From Argyresthia goedartella (taxonomy: Eukaryota > Arthropoda > Insecta > Lepidoptera > Argyresthiidae): a DNA stretch of 64,000 nt. The stretch lies in NCBI GenBank assembly GCA_949825045.1, contig OX463807.1, forward strand, positions 38,956,749-39,020,748. Reading direction: 5' to 3'. This document shows, piece by piece, positions 20,886 through 30,682 of the stretch; within the stretch, counting starts at the first letter, position 1; every line of letters begins with the position of its first letter. The translations under genes were made by a program, and so were the position numbers. The notes below the pieces were generated by a model, which searched no databases, was not told the origin of the DNA, and saw only the letters and a program-made list of their open reading frames with translations.

Positions 20886-21095
20886 CTCAAATCAAATCAA
20901 ATCAAAAATCATTTATTTCCATAGGATGTTGTTACATCACTTAGATCCGTCATTACATTTTTTTGGGTGAGTTCACTAACACAATGGCGGAATCTGTGGA
21001 GAAGAGCTCACCGAAGAAACTCCACAGTCGTCGCATCTTTTGCGTTTCCTTTTTTAAATAAAATATTGTCAAATTACAAAATGAATGCTAATTAT
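20886..21095 (-). repeat. LINE-like 3' end inserted in copia
   Basis: Begins with ATCAAATCAAATCAAAAATC, the inverse of a TTTGAT-repeat LINE tail. It separates the copia protease piece from the gag piece. The right boundary is approximate. Confidence 0.45.
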
Positions 21096-21340
21096 ATATC
21101 GAAACAGCCTGTTACTCAAACCTCGGTCATACGGCCTGGCTTTTTGCAGTTCTTGCAGTATTTACGCATGTTATTTTAGCGTAATACGCTTCAGAGCTTT
21201 CAGGTTGATTGTTTCCGTTCCTGGCCTGATATTCCTCTAGTATTTTTACTTTCAGATCTTCAGGTTTTGGTAAACTATCTCTCGCTGTCTGTGAGTGCTT
21301 CAAAACTTTATATTTAAATTGCGGCTAATGTTGAGAAGAT

Positions 21341-21984
21341 AAGCGAATTACGGATTTACATTTTAGCTTAAATATTTTATGACATGTAGTGAGCGTCAAA
21401 ACATTATGTTAATAAACATACGTTAAAAATACATTATGTTATAAAGCATATTATAGGTAAGATGATGACATTAATGTCATCTCTCTGAGGAGCTCCGATA
21501 TTCAAGCGCAACACAAGAACCACGCACACATTTGTAACATAAGAACTATTTAAAAAATAAAATAAACATAGAAAAGATTAGTACGCCATGTTGCAGTGTA
21601 CGAGTTTCTTGCGCCACTTTTTTTCCACTGCCATAACACGTTCCGAAGCGATAGTTTGTCTTGCAATAATTAGATTCAAATAACGTTCAAAAAGTGTTCG
21701 TAAGAATCTATTTTGAAATAAATATTTTGAAGTTTTAAAATATAAAGATGGCTTTAATGCACAGGTGAGATGAGCAGATGTGGTATGTCAGTTGTTTAGT
21801 GTTGTGAGCGTGTGTCTTCTTAACCCTACGATCCTTGGATCTAATAAATCTTTGTTTTGATAAAGGTTTGTTTACGATTTGAGTAGATCTCAGGCAGATG
21901 AAACTTCTCCCAAGATTGCTGTGGCTTGCGGCTAGTATGGTTTTTATAGTGGATGGGCACACCGGTACAAATTTCATCCCATAG
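21341..21984. other. AT-rich intron sequence
   Basis: No coding sequence or repeat is recognised. Confidence 0.35.
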
Positions 21985-22104
21985 TATAAGTAAGTTAAGA
22001 GTGCTGGGCGACGTTAGCAGGAATTACTGCGCATATGTACAGCTATTGAAAAGTGACTACTGCGCATTCAAGGCCACCGCTCATAACGTGTCGCGCGACG
22101 TATA
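21985..22104. mobile_element. Short MITE, third copy of TA-flanked family
   Basis: Shares GGAATTACTGCGCATATGTA and GACTACTGCGCATTCAAGG with the copy at 3148-3271 and with both ends of 6087-6816. The left inverted repeat is decayed; the right end GCGCGACGTA precedes TA. Confidence 0.6.
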
Positions 22105-22573
22105 CACTGTCTCCCAGTAGCCCACCATAAATTTCATCATTGGATGATATATAGCTTTATGCTTTTTCGATACGGGGTGGCAGAGGCACAGTTGTGCCCA
22201 CTTTTAGATAATTTAGTCCATTTTGCATGACAGGGGGTTAGCCCATCGCGGCCACTAAGGAGGTTTCACCACGATTTCCTATGGAGATATGAAGGTTTCC
22301 TCACGATAAAACTTGGACTTTAATGGAGTAAAAACCGCTTTTTCGTTAACAAAACCAACACAGCAGAACAGCTGGTCAATAATTCCGCCATCTTGACAAA
22401 CAAGACACTCACTAAACAAGCTTTCTCGGTTGCCTAAATTGATCACATAATATAAGCCATGCCTATCCCTGCTACAACGCTAAAATCAGTTTTGTGGTAA
22501 CGATTTTTATAATCATGTGTTAAACGATGTTTTTTAAAGTTTTTTGTGGTAAGACGGACAGTTTGATGCAAAA
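22105..22573. other. Flank downstream of BEL D env; no LTR seen
   Basis: The 3' LTR of BEL D should lie here, but nothing matches the LTR-like sequence beginning at 29571. Either the end was deleted or it is too diverged to see. Confidence 0.4.
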
Positions 22574-24865
22574 TTAGTACGGTTGTGAGGGACGTGAAAA
22601 AATGTTGTCTTTCATAAGTCCGACCCAGTTATTTTTACACTTAGCGACGTTTATTTCACATTTGCTCTCTGTTTGCACACACAAATCAATATCAGACTTC
22701 ATCTTGTATATAGGGTTTTGAAGGTTGCACATGCATGTTGAACTGTCTTCGATTATGCATTTCTGTATATTCTCCTGTGTTACGGGTATATATCTGTCCT
22801 TTTGTAGGTTTAGCGCCACATACTCGGAAATAGGCACGATTGATATCATATTTGATTGTTGCACTTGCGGCACTGGAATGACGTGGTACAGATCATACTG
22901 TTCTCTGCTGACTAGGGGGATTCTGATTTCAAAGATGAAATAATCTTGTGTCATTCTTGCTCGAACTTTTAGAAGTTTGTAAAGCTTCGTAAAGTCTGTA
23001 TGTATGTTTTCAATCGGTAATGTTACTTCGCTCGATAATAATCCAGTTATTATGTTTAATTGTTCTTGAAGTTGTTTTGGCGTCAATAAATGTAGGTTAA
23101 ACTGTCCCTTAAATATGTCTGATATGGTATCCAGCATCATATTCTGTATTTCTCTTAAGATTTGTAGTATGTTTGTCGCTGCAATAGCTGTCAATGTAAA
23201 GTCTCTTTCTTTCTCTGCAATGTTAATCTCCTTCAGAATATTTTTTGTTGCTGCGTCAAGACTGTTCAAATGTTTATTAATAATTTTATGTTGTTTTTCC
23301 ATGATTTCCTCTGTTCGTTTTAGTAGATTATGTTCCGACTCCAACACTGTCGTCTGATTAATCCATAATTTCTTTAGATGAGATTGATTTTTCTTAATAA
23401 GCGCTATGTCGCGTGAGTACTGTTCTGCGAAATGTTCGTCTAGTACCCCGAACAGGCTATTATCAAGGTAACCGACACCGTTGATAAGACCTCTGCGGCG
23501 GCGGCGGCGGCGGCGGCGGCTCGCTTGCTCCGTGAAATGCTGAGTTGACAAAAGCTGGTCGTAGTACTCCAGCTCATTGAACTCATGTCTCAGTTGAGGT
23601 ATGATCATGTTACACTTATTGTTTATTTCCAGACTGTTACACATATTTTCGAGATATTTTAAGAGTTTTTCTGTTGTTTGTGTTCCGGCCCAGTATGGAC
23701 TCATATCATAGTATGTCACGAGTGTCCATTGATCATTTAGTAGTTGCATTTTTGCGAGCGGGTCGAAATAAAGCGACTGGTTGTTGTTGAGTTTTGTGAC
23801 GTTGCATGTTGCGCTCGATCCTGATATGAATGAAGCAAAAAATATTATTGCTGTTACCACCGCGAATAGTTTGGAGAGCGGCTTGCGGCTACAGTTTGTT
23901 TGCTGACGGTTATTGTTATTGCTGTTCTTTGCATTTTTCTCGCTGTCATCTTGTTTTTGTTCTTCGGATTGTATTGGGAGCAAGTTGAGCTTGACTACGG
24001 GGCGTTTGATATATCCAGTCTCTGTTTTCAATGTCACTACCCTCACGTAACCGTCTCTTCCTGGATGTATCTCAACCACTCTGCCCATTGCCCATTTTCC
24101 GACAGGCATGTTATCTTCTCGAATGGTCACTAAATCGCCTACTTGGATGTTTCTTTTTGGTTGTAACCACTTATTTCTTGCTGTTAGTTGTGTTAGATAT
24201 TCGTCTTTCCATCTCTTCCATATTTGTTGTAAAATCTGAGTTGTCAGGAACCATCTTGTTCTCGCATCCTCTCTGGTTTCTATCACTGTTACACCTGCTC
24301 TCCCGGTTAAGAAGTGTGCGGGAGTTAAGAAATCCAAGTCGTCCGTATCTTCTGTCAGGGCGCACAAAGGCCGGGAGTTCAAGCAAGCTTCGAGTTGCGA
24401 TAATATTGTTGAATATTCTTCAAATGTTAGGCGTTGTTGTCCGACTACACGTTTCAAGTGGTGTTTGAGGCTACGCACTGCTCTTTCCCAAATCCCTCCT
24501 GCGCTTGGCCAAGCGGGCGCATTAAAATGCCATGTTATGTTCATGTTTTCCAAAACTCTTCGAAAATTGTCATCCAATGTTTGTTTCACTTGTTCATACT
24601 CTTCCTGTATTATTCTGTTAGCGCCGACAAAGTTAGTGCCACAATCACTGTACAGGTGGCCGGGGGCTCCTCTACTGGCGGCCATCCTCCTCAATGCTGC
24701 TAGAAATGCTGAGCTGGTAAGGTCTGACACCAACTCCAGATGAATGGCTTTGGTCACCATACAAATGAACACGGCGATATAGCCTTTCAGTGACCTTGCG
24801 TTTCTTGTTCTGTTCGCCTTTATCTCCACAAACCCGGTGTAGTCGACCCCACATTGGTAGAAGGG
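22574..24865 (-). CDS. pol-env: BEL D integrase core fused to envelope
   Basis: The frame continues past the TAA. From codon 24829, residues 1-285 are the integrase core and C-terminus (TKAIHLELV, LYSDCGTNFVGA, WPSAGGIWERAV, GRVVEIHPGRDG). After an Asn/Gln-rich linker, a hydrophobic stretch at about 320-338 could be a signal sequence. An env ectodomain follows, with nine arginines at 438-446 before GLINGVGYLDNSLFG, a furin-type cleavage site and fusion-peptide-like start similar to baculovirus F proteins. It stops at 22574 with no membrane anchor, about 180 residues short of the env of element E. Confidence 0.85.
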   Translation of the reverse strand, partial: PFYQCGVDYTGFVEIKANRTRNARSLKGYIAVFICMVTKAIHLELVSDLTSSAFLAALRRMAASRGAPGHLYSDCGTNFVGANRIIQEEYEQVKQTLDDNFRRVLENMNITWHFNAPAWPSAGGIWERAVRSLKHHLKRVVGQQRLTFEEYSTILSQLEACLNSRPLCALTEDTDDLDFLTPAHFLTGRAGVTVIETREDARTRWFLTTQILQQIWKRWKDEYLTQLTARNKWLQPKRNIQVGDLVTIREDNMPVGKWAMGRVVEIHPGRDGYVRVVTLKTETGYIKRPVVKLNLLPIQSEEQKQDDSEKNAKNSNNNNRQQTNCSRKPLSKLFAVVTAIIFFASFISGSSATCNVTKLNNNQSLYFDPLAKMQLLNDQWTLVTYYDMSPYWAGTQTTEKLLKYLENMCNSLEINNKCNMIIPQLRHEFNELEYYDQLLSTQHFTEQASRRRRRRRRRGLINGVGYLDNSLFGVLDEHFAEQYSRDIALIKKNQSHLKKLWINQTTVLESEHNLLKRTEEIMEKQHKIINKHLNSLDAATKNILKEINIAEKERDFTLTAIAATNILQILREIQNMMLDTISDIFKGQFNLHLLTPKQLQEQLNIITGLLSSEVTLPIENIHTDFTKLYKLLKVRARMTQDYFIFEIRIPLVSREQYDLYHVIPVPQVQQSNMISIVPISEYVALNLQKDRYIPVTQENIQKCIIEDSSTCMCNLQNPIYKMKSDIDLCVQTESKCEINVAKCKNNWVGLMKDNIFSRPSQPY
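23495..23520. repeat. (GCG)n repeat coding for polyarginine
   Basis: A trinucleotide tract that, on the minus strand, encodes eight or nine consecutive arginines at the predicted env cleavage site. Slippage could change its length without breaking the frame. Confidence 0.9.
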
Positions 24866-26290
24866 TTATGCAGGCTCTACCCGAGCTGCGGGTAAATCTC
24901 CCATTATTTGGTTTTGTTTGCTCGGATTGTTTTTTCTGCAAGTCACGCAGTTACGCAACTGTTTCTTCACTGCGTTGTTTCCTCCAGGGATCCAGAACTG
25001 CTGCCTGAGATTCGCCGAAGTCAGGCGTGGACCTCCGTGGAATGTTAGTTGATGAGCTTCATCTATCAAAAGCTCTGCCAGTCGACTCCCTCGTGGTATG
25101 ATTTTTGGGTGTCTCCTTTCCTTGTTTATGTTCGCGTTCTCCAACCTCCCACCAACTCGTAAAACTCCTAATTCGTCAATGAACGGATTCAAACTCAAAA
25201 TTTTACTTTTCGCCTCTATTTGTTTATGTTTTCGCAATCGTTCGATTTCCGCTCCATACTCTGCATGTTGCACGTATTTTACGATCAGCGTTTTTGCGGC
25301 GGCCAACTCGTGTAACGTGAGATAGCTTGGCAATTTGTTACGTTTACTCGGTGCAGCTTTCCTTAGTAGCCAAGCTACAATACGTGTTATTTTATTGAAT
25401 GAGCTATGATTGTTTAAAAGATCGTCGATCAAATGTTTCTCTCGTTCCATAACGACTGTTGATTGTTTTTTGCACATTTCCTGTTCTGCTGTGTAATTCT
25501 CCGGCTCGGTATTTTCTTTCTCAAATGTTGACAGCCAAGAAGGCCCATTTTTCCACAATGTGTTGTCTTTTAGCTGTATAGGGTATTGACCCCGACTCGC
25601 TGCGTCAGCAGGGTTTTCTTTCGTGTTCACATACCTCCAACTTTGACCCGGTATGACTTCTGTTGTTTTTTGAACTCGATTCGCCACATATGGTTTCCAT
25701 CGGCTCGGCTCTCCTTGTAACCAACCTAATGTCACCATCGAGTCCGTCCATCCATAGATCTCAAGTTTATGTTGATGTAATGCTTCTGCAATTTTTCTCA
25801 TTAGTTTTGCCAGTAAATAGGCTCCGTTAAGCTCCATTCTAGGAAGTGTTGATGCTTTTTTGTGTGGAACGAGTTTTGTTTTGGCTGACACCAGAACCAC
25901 TGTTTGTTTGTTGATAATCTTAGCATAAACCACACAGGCGAATGCGACTAAGGACGAATCGCAAAAGCCGTGAAGCTCTAATATATCTCCCCTTCTGCTT
26001 CCAATCCATCTGGGAATTTCGATTTCGTTAATGAGGTTAAGTTCCGCCTTTAACCTTGCCCATTCCTTCTGAATGTTTTCCGGTACTTCGTCGTCCCACT
26101 TAATGGTTTCACTCCATAGTTGTTGGAATAAAAATTTTAGTTTTGTTGTAATGGGGGCCAGCCATCCCATTGGATCAAACAGTTTCGATATCTCGGACAA
26201 CAAGCTTCTTTTTGTATGTTTCCCTCTCTGTTCTGGAATGCTGTATTGAAACGTGAAAGTATCTTTATCTGAGTTCCAGCATAATCTCAA
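24866..26290 (-). CDS. pol: BEL D RNase H and integrase zinc finger
   Basis: This overlaps the previous frame by four bases in the -1 frame. It continues the RT connection (SLLSEISKLFDPMGWLAP), then RNase H (LELHGFCDSSLVAFACVVY, with GWTDS and NPADAASRG), then the integrase region LRVGGRLENANI and the HHCC finger ending CVTCRKNNPSKQ. It stops at TAA 24866-24868, inside integrase. The following frame is the same, so this is one nonsense codon. Confidence 0.88.
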   Translation of the reverse strand: MRLCWNSDKDTFTFQYSIPEQRGKHTKRSLLSEISKLFDPMGWLAPITTKLKFLFQQLWSETIKWDDEVPENIQKEWARLKAELNLINEIEIPRWIGSRRGDILELHGFCDSSLVAFACVVYAKIINKQTVVLVSAKTKLVPHKKASTLPRMELNGAYLLAKLMRKIAEALHQHKLEIYGWTDSMVTLGWLQGEPSRWKPYVANRVQKTTEVIPGQSWRYVNTKENPADAASRGQYPIQLKDNTLWKNGPSWLSTFEKENTEPENYTAEQEMCKKQSTVVMEREKHLIDDLLNNHSSFNKITRIVAWLLRKAAPSKRNKLPSYLTLHELAAAKTLIVKYVQHAEYGAEIERLRKHKQIEAKSKILSLNPFIDELGVLRVGGRLENANINKERRHPKIIPRGSRLAELLIDEAHQLTFHGGPRLTSANLRQQFWIPGGNNAVKKQLRNCVTCRKNNPSKQNQIMGDLPAARVEPA

Positions 26291-29200
26291 TGTTTTACTA
26301 ATGTTGTCTGTTTTAAAATTGAAAATTGGTCTTCTGTCCGGTTACGTTCCACTTTGATATCTGCCAGTAGTTGCGGTTCACTTGCGGACCACTTCCTGAG
26401 ATTAAATCCGCCTGATTTCATCAATAAGTCCAACTCTCTTATCAGTTTCTTTCCTTCTTCAATCGTATCTGATCCATGCAGCAAATCGTCCATGTAGAAT
26501 GCTGATTCTGCAACTTTGGCTGCTTCAGGATATTGCTCTCGTGAGTCCGCTGCCAATCTTTTCAGAGTCATCATTGCTAAGAACGGCGCGGCGCGTGTTC
26601 CGTACGTGACTGTTGATAGACTAAATATTTGTATGGGTTGTTCTAAGTCTGATCTCCAAATAATTTTCTGGTATCTTTGGTCTTCTTCATTTATTAGTAT
26701 CATGCGAAACATCTTCTCTATGTCTGCCGTGTAAACATATTGGTATTGTCTCCATCTGAGCAAAAGTGTTTGTAGGTCAACCTGTAAATTCGGTCCTGTA
26801 TACATTAAGTCATTAAGACTACATCCTGTAGATGTTTTGTTTGATGCGTTGAATACAACTCTATATTGCGTTGTCAGCGAGTCGATTCGCTCGACCCCGT
26901 GGTGCGGCATGTAGTACTCAGGTGTCTCGTTGCTATTTGTCGGTTTCATATGATTTAAGGCTCCGTACTCCTCCATAAATGTTTTATAATCCGTCGCTAA
27001 TTTACTTTGTTTCTGAAACTTTTTCTCCAAATTTTTAAATTGTGCTAAGGCAGTCTGTTTAGACGACCCTAGTTTTGTCTCGATGTCTTCTTTGAGTGGT
27101 AATCGTACTTCATATCTCCCATTTTCTTTTCTGGTAGTTGTTTCGTTGTAGTATGTTATGCAATGTTGCTCTTCCACTGATAAGTTTGACTGTTCATTGA
27201 TCTCCTCCAACTCCCAAAACCTTTTAATCTCATCTAAATCTTGCCTCACTATGTTGCATTTGTATGTCTTGGCGTTTCCACACAGTAACCAACCAAGATG
27301 TGATTGTTGTACGAGCGGCTGACGTGAGTCATTCTCCTTAATCATTCCGCTGAGTATAATTTGTGAATATATTTCTGCTCCAAGTAACACGTCAACTGGG
27401 CGGCAAATGTAAAATTCCGGGTCGGCTAATGAAATATTTTTGATTGATGTCCATTCCGGCTTTGCAAATGTTTTGTTAGGTAAGTTACCGACCAGATTGT
27501 TCATTATGATGACGTCTGTGTTAAAAGTGTAATCGTTATGTATAGATTTGCATTCTATGTGCATCATTCCCTTTCCATTTGTCTCTTTCTCTCCAATACC
27601 ACAAACTGATCCCTTGCAGTTGACACGTTTAATTTTTAATAACTGGGCTGTTTTCTCCGTAATGATAGAAATTTGTGACCCTTGGTCCACCAGCGCTCTC
27701 AGGAGATGATAAGTACCATCGCTTCCCTTCACTTTTATCATGGCGGTTGACAACAAGACCTCCGCTGTCATGTTCAAATCACTTTGTTTCGACACGTGTG
27801 AGTTGTTATTGCAGTTCAGTGCATCGTGAATTATTGTGTTGTGTCTCTTGTTACATTTGCGGCATGTTTTTGATGATTTACATTCGTTGCCATTGTGGCT
27901 GAATAAACAGTTGATGCAAACTTGAAGTTCTCGTACTTTTTTTAGTTTTCTATCATTTTGTAATTCTAGGAAGTATTTGCAGTTATACAGGCCATGTTCG
28001 TTGTTGCATAGTGGGCATTTTATTGTCGTCACGTTGAATGTTGATTTTGTTACTGGCGGTCTTTCTTTATTGTTCGAAATATTTGTTCGAGTATTATTTG
28101 AAGATGATGAACTTGGCTGATAATGATGATTGTAAGATGCTCTTTGCTGATTGTTCTCTCCTTTTCGTCGACTTGTTTCCATAGCGGTGAATTTTCCCTC
28201 CAGAAAATCAATAAAATCGCTCAATTTTGGTAGCTCGCGGCGATTTTTTAAAGAGTCTATGTACTCTGAGTGGCTTTCGCTATCCAATTTCAAATCCAAA
28301 ATATGTACAATTAGTGGGTCCCATGTTGTTATATCTACTCCTAAGTTCTTGATCGCATTGAGTGTTTCTTGGGCCACATCGTGCATCCTCTTGATCTGTT
28401 CTAGGGACTGGTGTTTCATGTTTGGTATTTCTAATAGTATGTTGATATACGTTGTGAAAATAAGGCGTTTGTTGTTGTACCTATGGTTCAGAATGTCCCA
28501 GCACACGGTATAGTTGTCAGAGCTAATATTGAGGTGCTGTATCAGACGCTCAGCTTCTCCACGTACCTTCCCTTTCAGAAACTGCATCTTTTGTGCGTTA
28601 GACAACGAAGCATTCTTGTGAATAGTTTCAGTAAAGAGGTCTTTAAAAGACATCCACTGGTTGTAATTTCCATGATATACCGGTACCTCCATTTTAGGGG
28701 TTGTTTTGTCTCTGTGGGTTTCTGACCACATTTTTGAATTAAGGTTCTTTTTCAGTTTATTATACTGCTTCTCGTTGTTGTTAAATAATGCCTCGAACTG
28801 TTCATAATCCTCTTCATTAAGCAAACCTTCTAGTTCCCAATGCAATGAGTCGATTGTCGACCAACGCGTTTCCAAAGTCTTCAGAGCATCTTCAAACTCC
28901 CATTTCTCTGTTATCGCCTCTACATCTATGTTCGTAATTGTTCGCTGAAAAGCCTTGTAGTTAGCCGTCTGCTTACGTAGCTTGTCGTCTAATTTTTTGT
29001 CAATGTTAGTGATCTCCTTCGACGTTCCAGATGTTTGTTGTTGTAGCTTCACATATTTCTCCAAATAGGCTAATGTTTCATAGTAAAATATTTTTGTTGT
29101 CTCGTAATGTTCTCCCTTGAAATAATCGTGCGATTTATCTTCATACTGACAAAGGATGAGATGATTCGCGTGAAATTCACGAAACAGCTCCGTCAGTTTC

Positions 29201-29316
29201 TCAATCCTTTTACTTGCTATGGTTGGCTTACTCTCAGTTTTTTCTTTTTTGAAGTTGACCAGCAATTTCTCCATGGCTGCCGTCGTCTCCACTTGTTTGC
29301 TCATTAATTCCTCCAT
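26287..29316 (-). CDS. gag-pol: BEL D gag, protease and reverse transcriptase
   Basis: 1009 residues from ATG 29316. Residues 1-390 are the helical gag with coiled-coil segments and the VPVYHGNYNQWMSFKDLF core. Cysteine clusters at 434-500 (CPLCNNEHGLYNC, CINC...C, CRKCNKRH) form zinc knuckles. Protease has ALVDQGSQISIIT at 541-553, with Gln after Asp as in several BEL proteases. The RT core runs from about 800 to 1000 with YMPHHGV, VVFNAS, TADIEK (first catalytic Asp, 865) and YMDD (941-944). Gag and pol share one frame with no stop between, unlike copies A and B. A frame change ends it at 26287. Confidence 0.92.
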   Translation of the reverse strand: MEELMSKQVETTAAMEKLLVNFKKEKTESKPTIASKRIEKLTELFREFHANHLILCQYEDKSHDYFKGEHYETTKIFYYETLAYLEKYVKLQQQTSGTSKEITNIDKKLDDKLRKQTANYKAFQRTITNIDVEAITEKWEFEDALKTLETRWSTIDSLHWELEGLLNEEDYEQFEALFNNNEKQYNKLKKNLNSKMWSETHRDKTTPKMEVPVYHGNYNQWMSFKDLFTETIHKNASLSNAQKMQFLKGKVRGEAERLIQHLNISSDNYTVCWDILNHRYNNKRLIFTTYINILLEIPNMKHQSLEQIKRMHDVAQETLNAIKNLGVDITTWDPLIVHILDLKLDSESHSEYIDSLKNRRELPKLSDFIDFLEGKFTAMETSRRKGENNQQRASYNHHYQPSSSSSNNTRTNISNNKERPPVTKSTFNVTTIKCPLCNNEHGLYNCKYFLELQNDRKLKKVRELQVCINCLFSHNGNECKSSKTCRKCNKRHNTIIHDALNCNNNSHVSKQSDLNMTAEVLLSTAMIKVKGSDGTYHLLRALVDQGSQISIITEKTAQLLKIKRVNCKGSVCGIGEKETNGKGMMHIECKSIHNDYTFNTDVIIMNNLVGNLPNKTFAKPEWTSIKNISLADPEFYICRPVDVLLGAEIYSQIILSGMIKENDSRQPLVQQSHLGWLLCGNAKTYKCNIVRQDLDEIKRFWELEEINEQSNLSVEEQHCITYYNETTTRKENGRYEVRLPLKEDIETKLGSSKQTALAQFKNLEKKFQKQSKLATDYKTFMEEYGALNHMKPTNSNETPEYYMPHHGVERIDSLTTQYRVVFNASNKTSTGCSLNDLMYTGPNLQVDLQTLLLRWRQYQYVYTADIEKMFRMILINEEDQRYQKIIWRSDLEQPIQIFSLSTVTYGTRAAPFLAMMTLKRLAADSREQYPEAAKVAESAFYMDDLLHGSDTIEEGKKLIRELDLLMKSGGFNLRKWSASEPQLLADIKVERNRTEDQFSILKQTTLVKH

Positions 29317-29784
29317 TGTTGGTTGTTAATGTTTTCTGTCGCTCTTGGAATGTTAAGATAATTGTTGTTGTTTAATGTTAATGTTCTCCGACTCTCTCGA
29401 AATGTTTAGATGTTTGTTGTTCTGCACTCACTCCTTTTTTGCTGATTACCCGGCGAGCTTCACACGTGAAGTTTGCCCTTCTCAATCCAACTGGTGGAAC
29501 CCGCTTCTGGGAAGCCAGTGAACCGATTGCAATCACGCACGAAGTCCAACCGAGTGGCTCGAAGGACCAATGTTTGGGTTGATGCCTTGTTGGGGTTGTT
29601 GATTGATACACAATGTTAGCTTGAACACTGAAGTGACTTTAATTCACGAATAGTTAATGAGGAAATGTTGAAATGTTATGAATGCACCCGTCACGCGCGG
29701 TTCCGTAAAATGCACTGAAAATAAGTAATCGCGAGTGGCCGACTATACAGGCGTCAGCAAAAGGTGTTCGGTTCCCGAACAACA

Positions 29785-30183
29785 TGAGTGCCTGGTACGT
29801 TTCGTCGGGGCAGCCAATTTGATAAAATCATTTTCTAAACAGGGGCCGTCGAGAGAACCGGAGCACACATCATGCAGAAACAACATAAAGGTGTAGTCAC
29901 GTTTTAGGGAGTTCTTATGAGCATAATTCTGAACAACTTTCACTATGAAACCGACCTGATCCAAAACACGTTATCTTTCATTCCTCCAAATATTTGGGCG
30001 ATCAGTTGATTTGTATGGAGAAGTTTTAAGTTGCTCTGATCAAATCTATCTGATCGGCTGTGAAATTTGTCCCTAACACCCCTTAAAACATGACAACACC
30101 CATCTGTTACATCCTGGCTTATGATCAACCATGGGTTCCTTGATAGACTGCCGCTGATGATGATGATACCAAGTCCAAAATGA
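29785..30183. other. Intron 2 end; possibly remaining BEL D LTR
   Basis: No coding sequence is seen. Some of this may be LTR. I cannot set the boundary without a second LTR copy. Confidence 0.3.
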
Positions 30184-30212
30184 GAGTTCTTAACACCTTA
30201 CGTTAAGAACTC
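30184..30212. repeat. Perfect hairpin before exon acceptor
   Basis: Arms GAGTTCTTAAC and GTTAAGAACTC around ACACCTT-type loop bases, ending 18 bases before the splice acceptor CAG at 30228-30230. Confidence 0.8.
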
Positions 30213-30230
30213 CATACTTATTTGTTGCAG

Positions 30231-30332
30231 TAACGAAGACTACGCTTACGGCAGCTACGGCGAACAAGAGAACAGGGCACCGCAACCATTGGCACCCGAG
30301 TATTCCGACGATCCAGCTACCAGGCATCTCAA
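30231..30332 (+). CDS. Host gene, third visible exon
   Basis: A 102-bp exon between TTTGTTGCAG and GTGAGT. Joined in phase 2 to the exon at 19163 it reads NNEDYAYGSYGEQENRAPQP, then LAPEYSDDPATRHL, and again ends in phase 2. It is acidic and Tyr/Gly/Pro-rich, probably disordered. If the donor were not used, the frame would reach a TGA two codons later. The next exon is not identified with confidence and may lie beyond the element nest or the window. Confidence 0.75.
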
Positions 30333-30339
30333 GTGAGTC

Positions 30340-30660
30340 GGCTACAGGCCCGGGCCATCAAAAAATTAAAAACAAATCGTCAAGTGTGAGTCGGACTCCC
30401 GCACGAAGGGTTCTGTACCAAAAAAGCGGCAAAAAATCACGTTTGATGTATGGAATGCCCCCCCTTGGATATTAATTTTATTATTTATTTTTAAAGTGAA
30501 TAATGTAACTAAATATTCTCTGAATATTTCAAGCGTCCACCTGTTGCCGTTTTCAATATCAAGCAAACAAAAAATACGTTGGTTGTATGGGAGCCCCCCA
30601 TATTTGTTTTATTTTAATTTAAATATTTATTTTGAAAGTAAATATATCACCACGCTTTTG
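30340..30660. repeat. Dispersed lepidopteran-type repeat
   Basis: The sequence CGCACGAAGGGTTCTGTACC, followed twice by ACGTTTG/ACGTTGG...GTATGG and C-rich then AT-rich stretches, resembles a common lepidopteran interspersed repeat. This is from memory of the pattern. Confidence 0.4.
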
Positions 30661-30682
30661 TTGATCCAATATACTTTTGCAG

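Larger units (their letters stand above)
20165..21340 (-). mobile_element. Copia-type retrotransposon remnant
   Basis: Minus-strand pieces lie in copia order. The end of gag has KYCKNCKKPGRM, half of a zinc knuckle (about 21100-21340). Protease reads KVWCLDSDCSSHMCGDKT (about 20700-20880), where the active-site triad reads Asp-Ser-Asp instead of Asp-Ser-Gly. RT reads TALYGLKQAGIQWFKNF, and the YVND box replaces YVDD (about 20456-20640), then continues at 20165-20339. Integrase and most of RT are deleted near 20640. Two LINE tails interrupt it. It is clearly dead. Confidence 0.75.
22574..29784 (-). mobile_element. BEL/Pao element with env, copy D (roo-like)
   Basis: A minus-strand element in host intron 2 with gag, protease, RT, RNase H, integrase and an envelope segment in one nearly continuous coding stretch. 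BEL elements with env, such as roo of Drosophila, are known. Only two coding lesions are seen: a -1 frame change near 26290 and a TAA at 24866-24868. A primer-binding-like TTGGTCCTTCGAGCC (minus strand) lies at about 29556-29570, next to TGTTTGGG at 29571, the inner edge of the 5' LTR. The outer LTR limit is uncertain, and no 3' LTR is seen. Confidence 0.85.

Noticed and set aside
22105..22573. Left LTR of BEL D
   Set aside because: No match to the TGTTTGGGTTGATGCC edge at 29571 could be found by eye.
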